This document shows positions 8,417 to 17,456 of a DNA stretch of 64,000 nt, piece after piece; within the stretch, counting starts at the first letter, position 1; every line of letters begins with the position of its first letter. The DNA comes from Gaoshiqia hydrogeniformans. Its GTDB lineage: Bacteria > Bacteroidota > Bacteroidia > Bacteroidales > Prolixibacteraceae. The notes beneath the pieces were generated by a model that saw only the letters and a program-made list of their open reading frames with translations, had not been told where the DNA came from and did no database searches. The stretch covers positions 2,418,001 through 2,482,000 of the forward strand of contig NZ_CP186334.1 in the NCBI RefSeq assembly GCF_049347105.1, in the 5' to 3' direction. The position numbers were made by a program, and so were the translations under genes.

Positions 8417-9649
8417 ATGAGTGAATTGATTAATAATTCAGAGAAGCGGAAAGAGCTGTTAAAACATATGATTTTACAGCTTCACAGCGGCGAAGCCCCT
8501 GCTTTGGTGCGAAACCGGCTGGCCGAATTACTCCAGTCCATCCCCTACGACGAAGTGGTGGACGTGGAGCAGGAACTGATTGCCGAAGGCTTGCCGGTGG
8601 AGGAGGTTCTTCGTTTATGCGATATCCATTCGATGGTACTCGAAGGGCATATTGACCAGAGCGGGGCCAAACCAATACCTCCCGGGCATCCTGTCGATAC
8701 CTTCATGAAAGAAAACCGTGAACTGGAGAAAGTGGTTGATGCCATTGAACAGCTACTGGCCCGGATACCCGGTTTAAAAAAAGAGGAGATTAAGGATGTC
8801 TTCCTTAAACTTCATGCCCGGTTTAACGAGCTGATGGATGTTGACAAACATTATAAACGCAAAGAATACCTGCTTTTCCCCTTTCTTGAGAAATATGAAA
8901 TTACCGGCCCTCCCAAAGTGATGTGGGGGAAACATGATGAAATACGCGAACAACTGAAAGCCGCCATCGAAGTGGTTTCGGCCCCCGGCGAAATCAGCCC
9001 GGAAGAGGCCGGAACGGTTGCCGAAATGATTATTGCGCCTGCGGCAAGGGCCATCCCCGATATGATTTTGAAAGAAGAAGAAATCCTGTTCCCCATGTCG
9101 ATGGATGAATTGACGGATGACGACTGGTACGCCGTGTACCAGCAAACCCTGGAGTTTGGCTACTGCCTGTACGACCCGCAGGATGAATGGACGCCCGAAG
9201 GAGTTACGGTGAGCGAAGCGGTGTACAACACCAAAAACCTGATCCAGCTGACTACCGGCAGTTTTTCCATGGATGAAATGGAAGCTCTTTTTAAAACCCT
9301 TCCCATCGATATTACTTTTGTGGATAAAGACGATAAGGTAAAATTTTTCAGCCTCGGCCCCGACCGGATTTTCAGCCGGAACCGCGCGATCCTTGGCCGC
9401 GATGTACGTATGTGCCATCCTCCTTCAAGCGTTCACATTGTCGACCAAATTCTGGATGATTTCAGAAGTGGTAAAGAAAACAGCGCTGCCTTCTGGATCA
9501 ATATGCAGGGCCGGTTTATCCACATCGAATATTTTGCCATGAGGGACAAGCAGGGAGCATACCTGGGAACGGTTGAATTTACACAGGATCTGACTCATGT
9601 CCGGTCGCTCGAAGGGGAACAACGACTGTTATCTTACGGTAAAAAGTAA
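8417..9649 (+). CDS. DUF438 protein with hemerythrin and PAS domains
   Basis: 410 residues with three parts. DUF438 is at about residues 15-80 (LKHMILQLHSGEAPALVRNRLAELLQ, EEVLRLCDIHSMVLEGHI). A hemerythrin-like HHE region is at about 95-235 (LMDVDKHYKRKEYLLFPFLEKY, GKHDEIREQL, ILKEEEILFPMSM). A C-terminal PAS-type domain is at about 290-400 (LPIDITFVDKDDKVKFFSLGPDRIFSRNRAILGRDVRMCHPPSSVHIVDQIL). Such proteins are thought to sense or bind small ligands through a di-iron site and PAS pocket; no output domain is seen. A TTACTTTG element at 8387-8394 with a TTG 20 bp earlier may be its promoter. The gene is followed 5 bp later by a DUF2249 gene and lies in the NO island. Confidence 0.9.
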   Translation: MSELINNSEKRKELLKHMILQLHSGEAPALVRNRLAELLQSIPYDEVVDVEQELIAEGLPVEEVLRLCDIHSMVLEGHIDQSGAKPIPPGHPVDTFMKENRELEKVVDAIEQLLARIPGLKKEEIKDVFLKLHARFNELMDVDKHYKRKEYLLFPFLEKYEITGPPKVMWGKHDEIREQLKAAIEVVSAPGEISPEEAGTVAEMIIAPAARAIPDMILKEEEILFPMSMDELTDDDWYAVYQQTLEFGYCLYDPQDEWTPEGVTVSEAVYNTKNLIQLTTGSFSMDEMEALFKTLPIDITFVDKDDKVKFFSLGPDRIFSRNRAILGRDVRMCHPPSSVHIVDQILDDFRSGKENSAAFWINMQGRFIHIEYFAMRDKQGAYLGTVEFTQDLTHVRSLEGEQRLLSYGKK

Positions 9650-9654
9650 AGCTG

Positions 9655-10182
9655 ATGGATCCGAAGAACAAACTGATCATCACTCCGAAAACGAAAGTGG
9701 GAGAGTTGTTGGATGCTTTCCCCTTTTTGGAGGATGTCTTACTCGAACTGTCGCCCGCCTTTGCCAAACTTAAAAATCCCATCCTGCGCAAAACAGTGGC
9801 CCGCGTGGCATCGTTGCAACAGGCAGCCGTTATCGGCGGGCTGAAGGTGGAAGAACTGGTAAACCGCCTGCGAACCGAAGCAGGGCAGGAAGCGCTTTCC
9901 GGGGAGCTTGAAAACAGCGCGTATCTCACCCATACGCCTCCCGGTTGGTTCAGCGCTGGAAAAATCAGCCGAACCTTTGATGCTTCGCCGGCGATCAACT
10001 CCGGGGGAAGCCCGATGGCCGAAATCCTGGGCCTGGCAAACCGGTTACAGCCGGGAGAAATCCTGGAACTGAAAACGCCCTTTGTGCCGGCCCCGATTAT
10101 TGATATGCTCCGGGAAAAGGGCTTTGCCACGTTCTCGATGCAACATGCGGATGGGGTAACGAGCTACTTTATAAAAGACTGA
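9655..10182 (+). CDS. DUF1858 and DUF2249 domain protein
   Basis: 175 residues. The N-terminal DUF1858-type helical domain (residues about 7-75) reads TKVGELLDAFPFLEDVLLELSPAFAKL. The C-terminal DUF2249 domain, a TusA/SirA-like fold, is at about 115-175 (GEILELKTPFVPAPIIDMLREKGFATF). Both families recur in denitrification and NO-response clusters. The start lies 5 bp behind the DUF438 stop, so the two are co-transcribed. No conserved cysteine of the sulfur-carrier TusA type is visible in the DUF2249 part, so a sulfur-transfer role cannot be claimed. Confidence 0.85.
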   Translation: MDPKNKLIITPKTKVGELLDAFPFLEDVLLELSPAFAKLKNPILRKTVARVASLQQAAVIGGLKVEELVNRLRTEAGQEALSGELENSAYLTHTPPGWFSAGKISRTFDASPAINSGGSPMAEILGLANRLQPGEILELKTPFVPAPIIDMLREKGFATFSMQHADGVTSYFIKD

Positions 10183-10242
10183 GCGAAAACAATCTGTCGT
10201 TATCTCATCGGCTTCAGCGTCTGTCGGGAAACAACCCCGGAA

Positions 10243-10647
10243 TTATTTTCCCATGATCATTCCTTTTAGCGACCAGAGGATTGCAAGCACCTCTTTTTTG
10301 GTTTCTTCATCAATCCGGTGCTTGTCCAGAACCAGCATAATGTCATCCATCACATGCATGTATTCTGCTGCGCTGATGTTCATCCCGGCATGTGTTGTTG
10401 GCATATCTCTTCCGGTGTAAACGGCCGGGCCGCCGCTTCCGGAGCTAAAAAAATCAACGGTATGCTGTTTGATCACCGCTAAACGTTCAGGCTGATCTTT
10501 GTACGGAAGAAAACGGGGACTCACCGCCGGGTTGTTCATGTGCGTTTCAACCACATCATCCACAATCATGCTAATCCCTTTTGTGCCTCCAAGCCGTTCA
10601 AAAAGAATGGCCTGATTTGTACTCTTTTTTGTTGCTACTTGTGTCAT
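10243..10647 (-). CDS. Truncated hemoglobin, group I type
   Basis: 134-residue 2-on-2 globin. LFERLGGTKGISMIVDDVVETHMNN is the A/B helix region, and VDFFSSGSGGPAVYTGRDMPTTHAGMNIS contains the proximal histidine in THAGM, with the glycine pair typical of group I. Such proteins bind O2 and NO on heme and support NO dioxygenation or scavenging. It closes the NO island on the minus strand, convergent with the DUF438-DUF2249 pair. About 230 bp separate it from the AraC-type regulator gene upstream on the same strand, so it probably has its own promoter. Confidence 0.92.
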   Translation of the reverse strand: MTQVATKKSTNQAILFERLGGTKGISMIVDDVVETHMNNPAVSPRFLPYKDQPERLAVIKQHTVDFFSSGSGGPAVYTGRDMPTTHAGMNISAAEYMHVMDDIMLVLDKHRIDEETKKEVLAILWSLKGMIMGK

Positions 10648-10878
10648 ATGTTGAGTATTAAATTGCGTTATTAGCTGAAAAACAATTTCATTTTTGTTTC
10701 CGGGCGGAGAAACATGATTTTTGGTTTAATGGGAAGGACTTCCTGAGAATAAATGAATTTCATCTCGTCCGGTTGTTCGTCTTCAAACAAAATTACGGCT
10801 TGCTGATTTAATACGACGACACATTTGGTTCTTTTGCAGGTAATTTTGGTTCAACACACAAAAAACGAACAGGCAAAA

Positions 10879-11982
10879 TTACACGAACATAGCGCCGAGA
10901 TAACCGGAAGGCATCAGTCCGTATTTTTTTCGGAAACATTTTGAGAAATAAGAAGGACTGTTAAACCCGGTTTCGAACGCGATTTCCGAAATATTGCCTT
11001 TTTGTTTACGGAATAATTCCAATGCCATGTTTAACCGGTACGACATTATAAAATTATTGGGCGATTTGCCGGTTAAGTGCATCATTTGCCGGTATAAAGT
11101 TGATTTGCTGTATCCTAAATGTTTCTGAAAATCGGCAACTTTCAAAAACGTATTTTGCCATTCCTTTTCGGTAAAATCCATTAAGCAGGTCAGGAATAGC
11201 TCGTCGGCAGACGTTAACGCGAGGATCTGTTCATCGGTCATAAATTGATTCAAATTTTCGCTTTCAAATAAATCCTTCACCTCGTGAGACATGACAATTT
11301 CAGCACGGGTTGCCCGGAACATGCGTTCGGCAAGCTTAATGGTATCTTCAAAAATTGTATTTTTTCCGGTGACCGGCACACCTGCGTTCAGGCTTATTTT
11401 AAGATCGGCAAAGCCTTTTCCGGCTTTTGCCCTGAAAAGATGAAATTCAGATTGTAATTTCAACGCGCACCGAACAGCTTTGGACACTGATTTAAAAGAA
11501 ACCAGCAGATGATCCTCGTTTTGCTGAACGATACGGCCATCGAAGGTGGCGATAAGTTCAGCGGCCGATTGGTGGTACGCCCGGATCAGGGCAGAATGGG
11601 ATTCGTGATTTTTTAACGAAGGTTTTTTCAGCCCCATAATCATGATGATCCTGAAAGCCGGATCATTAATAATATTTAACCGGGTGTTTTGCGCCTTTTC
11701 GGGATCTTCGATTCGTCCGAGAAATGACTCAACAATACGGGCATCCACTTCAATGACCCGGTGAGGCACTTCGCCGTGTGCCTGGTTGTGCATATCCCTG
11801 ATCGACTGTTCATTGGGCGCCTCAATCAGGCAGAAGGCGGTTTTCCTGTTTTCATCGAACCAGTAGGTTAGCCCCCTGCATTTGAACTGATCCTGGATTT
11901 TTAGATCTTGTTGATGCAGTTCAGCCACTATCTCAGCCGTAACAGCTTCCGAAACATCGTGACGATCCATGTAAATTGGCAT
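10879..11982 (-). CDS. DUF4242 / cyclase-like / AraC-family regulator fusion
   Basis: 367 residues with three segments. The N-terminal DUF4242-like ferredoxin-fold domain is at about 1-90 (MPIYMDRHDVSEAVTAEIVAELH, TAFCLIEAPNEQSIRDMHNQAHG). The middle part, about 110-245, resembles the second half of a class III nucleotide cyclase (AAELIATFDGRIVQQNEDHLLVSF, AVRCALKLQSEF, ISLNAGVPV, RATRAEIVMS) but has no opening FADI segment and no clear metal-binding aspartates. The C-terminal AraC DNA-binding domain is at about 265-365 (YSKSTLYRQMMHLTGKSPNNFIMSYRLNMA, ISEIAFETGFNSPSYFSKCFRKKYG). It is most likely a ligand-responsive transcription regulator; ligand and targets are unknown. It follows the NO-island genes, but no target site could be identified. 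Confidence 0.8.
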   Translation of the reverse strand: MPIYMDRHDVSEAVTAEIVAELHQQDLKIQDQFKCRGLTYWFDENRKTAFCLIEAPNEQSIRDMHNQAHGEVPHRVIEVDARIVESFLGRIEDPEKAQNTRLNIINDPAFRIIMIMGLKKPSLKNHESHSALIRAYHQSAAELIATFDGRIVQQNEDHLLVSFKSVSKAVRCALKLQSEFHLFRAKAGKGFADLKISLNAGVPVTGKNTIFEDTIKLAERMFRATRAEIVMSHEVKDLFESENLNQFMTDEQILALTSADELFLTCLMDFTEKEWQNTFLKVADFQKHLGYSKSTLYRQMMHLTGKSPNNFIMSYRLNMALELFRKQKGNISEIAFETGFNSPSYFSKCFRKKYGLMPSGYLGAMFV

Positions 11983-12134
11983 ACTCTTTTGGTTTAGTTT
12001 CCGAAACCGTTGGTGTTTTGGTATTTTTCCTGTTTTGGAGTGGCTGCCTGGCGTTCCAGGAAAATACGCTAACCCGATCGTTTCAATCTCTGATTAGAAC
12101 AACGGGTTTTGCTAAAAGGTTCTCTGCCCGTCTG

Positions 12135-13616
12135 TCATTCTTCCTTCTCATTCTCCTTCAGTTCGAGGCAGGCAAAAGCTTTTTCGAGCGACTCTTTATT
12201 TTCCGACAACAGGAAAAGTTTATCCTGGCCTTCCAGGATGGTTGAACCGCTTGGCGTGATGTAGCTGTTGCCTCTTTTTATAAAAGAGATCAGGGTAGTT
12301 TTGGGCAGCGCCAGTTGAACAATCTGCTTGCCAACCACGGCACAATCTTCAGGAATGATGATTTCGGTCAGGGCCGATTTGATACTGTCGAATAATTCGA
12401 GATCAGACTGGGTCCGTTGTTTTAAGCTTTCGGGTAAGGTTAAGCCTAACCATCTGGCAACAACCGGCAAAGTGGTGCCTTGAATTAATACTGAAGTCAA
12501 TGAGATAAAAAATACGATATTAAAGATCATTTGAGCTTTATGGACTCCGGCCAGGAGGGGATAAGTCGCGAAAACAATGGGGACAGCGCCGCGCAGGCCA
12601 ACCCACGAAATAAACCATTTGCTGCGATTTTGCATCCGGAAAGGGATCAGGCTTAAAAATACCCCGACGGGCCGGGCGACCAAAATCAGAAAGGCCGAAA
12701 TGAGGAGGCCGATGCCAATAACGGGAACAATCTGGCTTGGAAATACAAGCAGGCCCAAAGTCAGGAACAAAACAATCTGCATTAACCAGGCAAAGCTGTC
12801 GAATGACTTTAGAATCTTCTTTTTATGGATCAGGTCCTGGTTTCCCAGGTACACCGCACATACGTATACCGCTAAAAACCCGTTACCGCCGACAAAATCG
12901 GTTGCCGAAAAACTGAAAAACATGATGGCAATCACCAGCACGATATACAAACCTTCGTAATCGAGCTTTATTTTGTTTATCACCAGTTTGCTGATCTTGC
13001 CAAAAATTAGTCCCAGCAATCCTCCCAACAGTAATTGTTGGAGAAACATGGGGATGATACTGATGAGGCTGGTGCCGGGGTTCATAATAAGCCCCGTAAA
13101 AACAATGGTCAGGATATAAGCCATCGGGTCGTTACTCCCGCTTTCCAATTCGAGCGTCGGGCGCAGGTTTCCTTTCAGCGCCAGATTCTTCGCCCGCAAA
13201 ATCGAGAATACTGCGGCCGAGTCGGTTGATGAAACAATCGATCCGAGTAATAATCCCTCATAAATCGTAAAATCGGTAACAGCCCAAACGAAGATTCCTA
13301 CCGACACCGCGGTGATAAATACGCCCAGTGTCGACAAAGTAACTCCTTGCCAGAGAGCCGGTTTTACAGACTGCCAGTCGGTATCCAGACCCCCGGAGAA
13401 GAGAATAAAATTTAAAGCGATGATGCCGATAAACTGTGCTGTTTTGGGGTTGTCAAACTGAATTCCGCCAAGGCCGTCCGAACCGGCAAGCATACCAATT
13501 GAAATGAACAAAATCAACACGGGCACACCAAACCGGTACGAGGTTTTCCCGGCGAGCAGCGAAATAAACAGCAGGATGGAGCCAATCAGCAGGATGTTTT
13601 CAGTGGTTAATATCAT
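12135..13616 (-). CDS. Potassium/proton antiporter, CPA1 type with RCK-C domain
   Basis: 493-residue membrane antiporter. About 12 hydrophobic segments span residues 1-390, starting ENILLIGSILLFISLLAGKTSYRFGVP. Conserved blocks are SDSAAVFSILRAK and LELESGSNDPMAYILT, where the Asp is the expected ion-binding residue. A cytoplasmic TrkA_C/RCK-C domain is at about 400-485 (ALTEIIIPEDCAVVGKQIVQLALPKTTLISFIKRG). It exchanges K+ (or Na+) for H+ across the inner membrane and helps in pH and osmotic balance. The length and C-terminal domain match the NhaP2/CvrA group. It stands alone, divergent from the efflux operon. Confidence 0.9.
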   Translation of the reverse strand: MILTTENILLIGSILLFISLLAGKTSYRFGVPVLILFISIGMLAGSDGLGGIQFDNPKTAQFIGIIALNFILFSGGLDTDWQSVKPALWQGVTLSTLGVFITAVSVGIFVWAVTDFTIYEGLLLGSIVSSTDSAAVFSILRAKNLALKGNLRPTLELESGSNDPMAYILTIVFTGLIMNPGTSLISIIPMFLQQLLLGGLLGLIFGKISKLVINKIKLDYEGLYIVLVIAIMFFSFSATDFVGGNGFLAVYVCAVYLGNQDLIHKKKILKSFDSFAWLMQIVLFLTLGLLVFPSQIVPVIGIGLLISAFLILVARPVGVFLSLIPFRMQNRSKWFISWVGLRGAVPIVFATYPLLAGVHKAQMIFNIVFFISLTSVLIQGTTLPVVARWLGLTLPESLKQRTQSDLELFDSIKSALTEIIIPEDCAVVGKQIVQLALPKTTLISFIKRGNSYITPSGSTILEGQDKLFLLSENKESLEKAFACLELKENEKEE

Positions 13617-13930
13617 GATGTGTTTTTGCTTGATTCATGCTTAAAGATAGTAAAACAGACCAAAAATTCTGACCTCTGATTCGATAACATTCTCTGCCAA
13701 TGTTTGGTTTCCGGAATTTTCTTTCGGCAGGTTGTAACGTTGGCGCATTTCAGGCGTCTTAACCGATGTAAAGCGGTTGACAAGGTAGCAGGTTATCCAA
13801 GTTACCAGTTCAAAAACGGCATTTACATTAAAAATTCAACGGTTCATCGAATTAATTCTGTAAATGAATTTTTGAATGGTCAACTTTGAAGTGCGGATAA
13901 ACAGAATCAGAAAACAGAAAACTACAAACC
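13617..13930. other. Intergenic region between antiporter and efflux operon
   Basis: 314 bp between two divergent genes. I see no open frame with family resemblance, no strong dyad and no perfect TAnnTTTG element; it presumably holds both promoters. Confidence 0.4.
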
Positions 13931-14656
13931 ATGATTAAATTAAACAACATCCACAAGTCGTACGAGATGGGGAGCAGCAGCCTGCACGTGCTTAAGGGGA
14001 TTGACCTGGAAATTGAGCAGGGCGAATTTGTTTCCATTATGGGATCTTCAGGTTCGGGAAAATCAACTTTGCTGAACATTCTGGGAATGCTCGACAATTA
14101 CGACGATGGCAGCTACCACTTGTCGGGCAGGTTAATTTCGAACATGAGCGAAAAAAAAGCGGCTCAGCTGCGCAACGAAATGGTTGGCTTTGTATTCCAG
14201 TCGTTCAACCTGATATCATTTAAAAATGCGATGGAGAATGTGGCTCTTCCGCTGTACTATCAGGGAGTGAGCCGAAAAAAACGCAACATGATGGCCATGG
14301 AATACCTCGACAAGCTGGGTTTAAAACCCTGGGCCGAACACATGCCAAGCGAAATGTCGGGCGGGCAGAAACAGCGGGTAGCCATTGCCCGGGCGTTGAT
14401 CTCGAACCCCAAAATTATATTGGCCGATGAGCCTACCGGAGCTCTTGATACCGCTACTTCGTACGAAGTGATGGATATCCTCAAAGAAATCAACGCGGCC
14501 GGGATCACGGTCATCATCGTTACCCACGAGCACGATATTGCCGCGATGACCCACAAGATTATCCGGCTCAAAGACGGGCGGATTGACGAAGTGATCCGGA
14601 ACGGAGAACTCAGCGAGTTCCGCTACAGGTATTCAAAAGAATTACAACCCGCCTAA
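13931..14656 (+). CDS. ABC transporter ATPase, MacB/LolD type
   Basis: 241-residue nucleotide-binding subunit. Walker A GSSGSGKST is near residue 40, Q-loop FVFQSFNLISF near 90, signature SGGQKQRVAIARAL near 145, Walker B IILADEPTGALD near 165, and the H-loop in VTHEHD. This is the first gene of a five-gene operon (ATPase, two FtsX-type permeases, HlyD adaptor, TolC). The set forms a tripartite exporter across both membranes, in which the ATPase drives the periplasmic permease-adaptor assembly. Substrate is unknown; macrolide, peptide or lipoprotein-related cargo are options for the family. Confidence 0.93.
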   Translation: MIKLNNIHKSYEMGSSSLHVLKGIDLEIEQGEFVSIMGSSGSGKSTLLNILGMLDNYDDGSYHLSGRLISNMSEKKAAQLRNEMVGFVFQSFNLISFKNAMENVALPLYYQGVSRKKRNMMAMEYLDKLGLKPWAEHMPSEMSGGQKQRVAIARALISNPKIILADEPTGALDTATSYEVMDILKEINAAGITVIIVTHEHDIAAMTHKIIRLKDGRIDEVIRNGELSEFRYRYSKELQPA

Positions 14657-14666
14657 GCCCTTTGCC

Positions 14667-15917
14667 ATGTTTGATATCGATAAATGGCAGGAAATCCTGG
14701 CCACCATCAAAAAAAATAAAATGCGCACCTTCCTGACCGGTTTCTCGGTGGCTTGGGGGATTTTTATGCTGATGATTCTGCTGGGGTCGGGAAACGGACT
14801 GAGTAACGGAGTTGCCGCAAATTTTATGAACGACGCGGTCAATGCCATGTGGATCTGGACCGGCGAAACCACCATTCCGCATCAGGGCTTAAAATCGGGA
14901 AGAGCTATCCGCTTTCACAACGACGACTACGATGTCATCCGGAATATCCCGGGCGTGGAAACCGCTTCAGGACGATACTTTATGGGAAATACCCGGTATT
15001 CGTACGGGAAAGAATCCGGCGAATATACTACGGTGACCTGTCACCCGGAACTAAATGATGTGGAGAACATGATCATGACCGAAGGCCGCTTCATCAATAC
15101 GGTTGACATTCAGCAAAACCGGAAAGTGGTGGTCATCGGGAAAGATATTAAAGACGCCCTTTTTAAAGACATACCGGCATTGGGCGAGTATGTTAATATA
15201 AACAAGGTGCCGTTTAAGGTCGTCGGGGTTTGTGTTGAACCCGGGTCGACACGTAACCGGAATGCGTATATGCCGGTGTCAACCGCGCAAAAAGTATTTA
15301 ACGGCTCCAATCGCCTCCATAACTTTGCCATCACCATCAACGGCCAAACACTCGACGAAAGCCGTCAGATTGAGGAAAATATCCGCCAGACCTTTTCCCG
15401 CAAACTGCATTTTGACGAAAAGGACGAAAGCGCCCTGGGCCTGTACAACAAACTGGAGAATTACATCCAGACCATGAAAATTTTTCAGGCGATAAAAATC
15501 TTTATCTGGATTATCGGCATCGGGACTTTAATTGCCGGAATTGTCGGCGTGAGTAATATCATGCTGATCGTAGTGAAAGAACGTACCAAAGAAATCGGTA
15601 TCCGCAAAGCCATTGGCGCCAGTCCGGCATCGGTGATCGGGCTCATTTTGCTCGAATCGATCCTCATTACCACCGTGGCCGGGTACATTGGACTGGTGTT
15701 GGGTACCGGACTGATGGAGGGACTCAATTATATGATGGTACAATCGGCCGGCGATGCCGGGCAACAGGGTGAAACGGTATTTATGAACCCGACGGTCGAT
15801 TTTGGGGTGGCGGTCGCCGCAACGGCTTTGCTGGTGGTCGCGGGCGCCATTGCCGGATATATCCCGGCTAAACGCGCCGCCAGTATTAAACCTATTGTTG
15901 CCCTGCGCGACGAATAA
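14667..15917 (+). CDS. MacB-like ABC transporter permease
   Basis: 416 residues with the MacB topology: one N-terminal helix (MRTFLTGFSVAWGIFMLMILLGSGNG), a large periplasmic core domain at about 50-270, and three C-terminal FtsX helices (IKIFIWIIGIGTLIAGIVGVSNIMLIVVKERTKEIGIRKAIGASP and onward). KERTKEIGIRKAIGA is the coupling motif. It starts 10 bp after the ATPase stop and is paired with a second permease of the same type (16055-17314), so the transporter is likely a heterodimer. Confidence 0.92.
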   Translation: MFDIDKWQEILATIKKNKMRTFLTGFSVAWGIFMLMILLGSGNGLSNGVAANFMNDAVNAMWIWTGETTIPHQGLKSGRAIRFHNDDYDVIRNIPGVETASGRYFMGNTRYSYGKESGEYTTVTCHPELNDVENMIMTEGRFINTVDIQQNRKVVVIGKDIKDALFKDIPALGEYVNINKVPFKVVGVCVEPGSTRNRNAYMPVSTAQKVFNGSNRLHNFAITINGQTLDESRQIEENIRQTFSRKLHFDEKDESALGLYNKLENYIQTMKIFQAIKIFIWIIGIGTLIAGIVGVSNIMLIVVKERTKEIGIRKAIGASPASVIGLILLESILITTVAGYIGLVLGTGLMEGLNYMMVQSAGDAGQQGETVFMNPTVDFGVAVAATALLVVAGAIAGYIPAKRAASIKPIVALRDE

Positions 15918-16054
15918 AAGCCCCTTTTGATCCTCCGCGAAGGAGGATGTTAAAATAACAGTTTTGTTGAACCTTTTGCTCTGAAAAATGACGACGATAA
16001 ACAATGTAAAACGAATGAATCATCCCTCTGCCGGGAAGAAAGGGGGGAGGCTTT

Positions 16055-17314
16055 ATGTTTGACCTTGATCTTTGGAAAGAAGTAACAAGCGCGCTGAAAC
16101 AAAACCGACTGCGCAGCTTTATGACCGCCTTTGGGGTGTTTTGGGGAATATTCATGCTGATCATCATGTCGGGGGCAGGCCGTGCGCTTGAAAACGGGGT
16201 GATGGAGGGAGTGAAAGCATTTGCCACCAACTCGGCCTTTTTCTGGACCGAGCGCACCAGCGTCCCCCACGAGGGATTTCAGCGCGGACGCCGCTGGAAT
16301 TACGATAACCAGGATATTGAATACATCCGCCAGAATGTGCGCGAAGTGGAATACCTGTCGCCGCGCTTGTTTGGCTGGCAACAAAACGGCGATAATACGG
16401 TGCGCGGCGAACGCACCGGCGCCTTCAACATTTACGGCGATTATCCCGACTATTTTAAGATTGATGGCTGGACACCCGTGAAAGGCCGCCTGATGAACGA
16501 GATCGATGTGCTTCAGAAGCGCAAAGTATGCGTCATTGGCGAGCGTGTGGTCGAGGTCATGTTCAGTAAAGATGAAGACCCGATCGGTCAGTACCTGAAA
16601 ATCAGCGGCGTTTACTTCCAGGTGGTGGGGGTCATTCATCCCGAAACGCGCATCAACATTGGCGGAGGACGGAAAGAAGAAACCATCATCATCCCCTTTA
16701 CCACCATGCAAACCGCCTATAACTACGGGAATGTGATCCACTTCTTTTCGGTGACTGCCCGAAAAGGCTACAGTGTCAGCAATTTGCAGGAAAAACTTCA
16801 GCGAATCCTGAAAGAACGGCACAAAATTTCGCCCGACGATTTGCAGGCAATCGGTTCATTCAACATCGAAGCCGAATTCAAAAAGTTTAGCGCCCTGTTT
16901 TTAGGCATCCAGGGCCTCACCTGGATTGTAGGCATCGGGACACTCCTGGCCGGGGTGATCGGGGTGAGCAACATTATGCTGGTCATCATTAAAGAACGGA
17001 CGCAGGAGATCGGCATCCAACGGGCGATTGGAGCTACGCCGGCAAAAATCATCACCCACATTGTGGCCGAGAGCGTTTTTCTCACGGTGATGGCCGGTTA
17101 CGTCGGCTTGTCGCTTGGGGTGGGTATCCTCGAAATTTTAAACCGGATTCTGATGGCTGCCGGCGATGAAGTTTTTTTCCGCAACCCGGAAGTGAACCTC
17201 ACCATGGCGCTTGCCGCCTTGGCGGTGCTGGTGGTGTCGGGCATTTTTGCCGGTCTGATTCCGGCTCAGCGCGCGATCAATATCAAACCCATTGATGCCT
17301 TGCGGGACGAGTAG
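16055..17314 (+). CDS. MacB-like ABC transporter permease (second copy)
   Basis: 419 residues, with the same topology as its upstream neighbour and clearly related in sequence: LRSFMTAFGVFWGIFMLIIMSGAG at the N-terminus, and IVGIGTLLAGVIGVSNIMLVIIKERTQEIGIQRAIGATP near residue 300. The two are diverged paralogues rather than a recent duplication. It begins about 138 bp after the first permease stop, an unusually wide gap for this operon that holds no recognisable gene. Confidence 0.92.
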   Translation: MFDLDLWKEVTSALKQNRLRSFMTAFGVFWGIFMLIIMSGAGRALENGVMEGVKAFATNSAFFWTERTSVPHEGFQRGRRWNYDNQDIEYIRQNVREVEYLSPRLFGWQQNGDNTVRGERTGAFNIYGDYPDYFKIDGWTPVKGRLMNEIDVLQKRKVCVIGERVVEVMFSKDEDPIGQYLKISGVYFQVVGVIHPETRINIGGGRKEETIIIPFTTMQTAYNYGNVIHFFSVTARKGYSVSNLQEKLQRILKERHKISPDDLQAIGSFNIEAEFKKFSALFLGIQGLTWIVGIGTLLAGVIGVSNIMLVIIKERTQEIGIQRAIGATPAKIITHIVAESVFLTVMAGYVGLSLGVGILEILNRILMAAGDEVFFRNPEVNLTMALAALAVLVVSGIFAGLIPAQRAINIKPIDALRDE

Positions 17315-17318
17315 AGGG

Positions 17319-17366
17319 ATTGATGATTGATGATTGATGAATGATGATTGGTGATTGATGGTTGAA
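17319..17366 (+). repeat. Simple repeat of GATTGATG units
   Basis: Directly behind the permease stop, about 48 bp consist of imperfect repeats of ATTGATGATTGATG and close variants. It lies in the 142-bp gap before the HlyD gene. It is a low-complexity tract; slippage here could vary between strains, but no function is visible. Confidence 0.7.
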
Positions 17367-17456
17367 TAGCAGGATTTATGGTGATGGAATAATTAAGCCG
17401 GATGCTCAGGAACGCTTAAAGAAACAGAAAACAGAAATAAATAAAACCAGAACAAG

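Noticed and set aside
15950..16822. 290-codon open frame opposite the second permease gene
   Set aside because: Low-complexity, His-rich translation typical of an antisense shadow; the permease frame has clear motifs.
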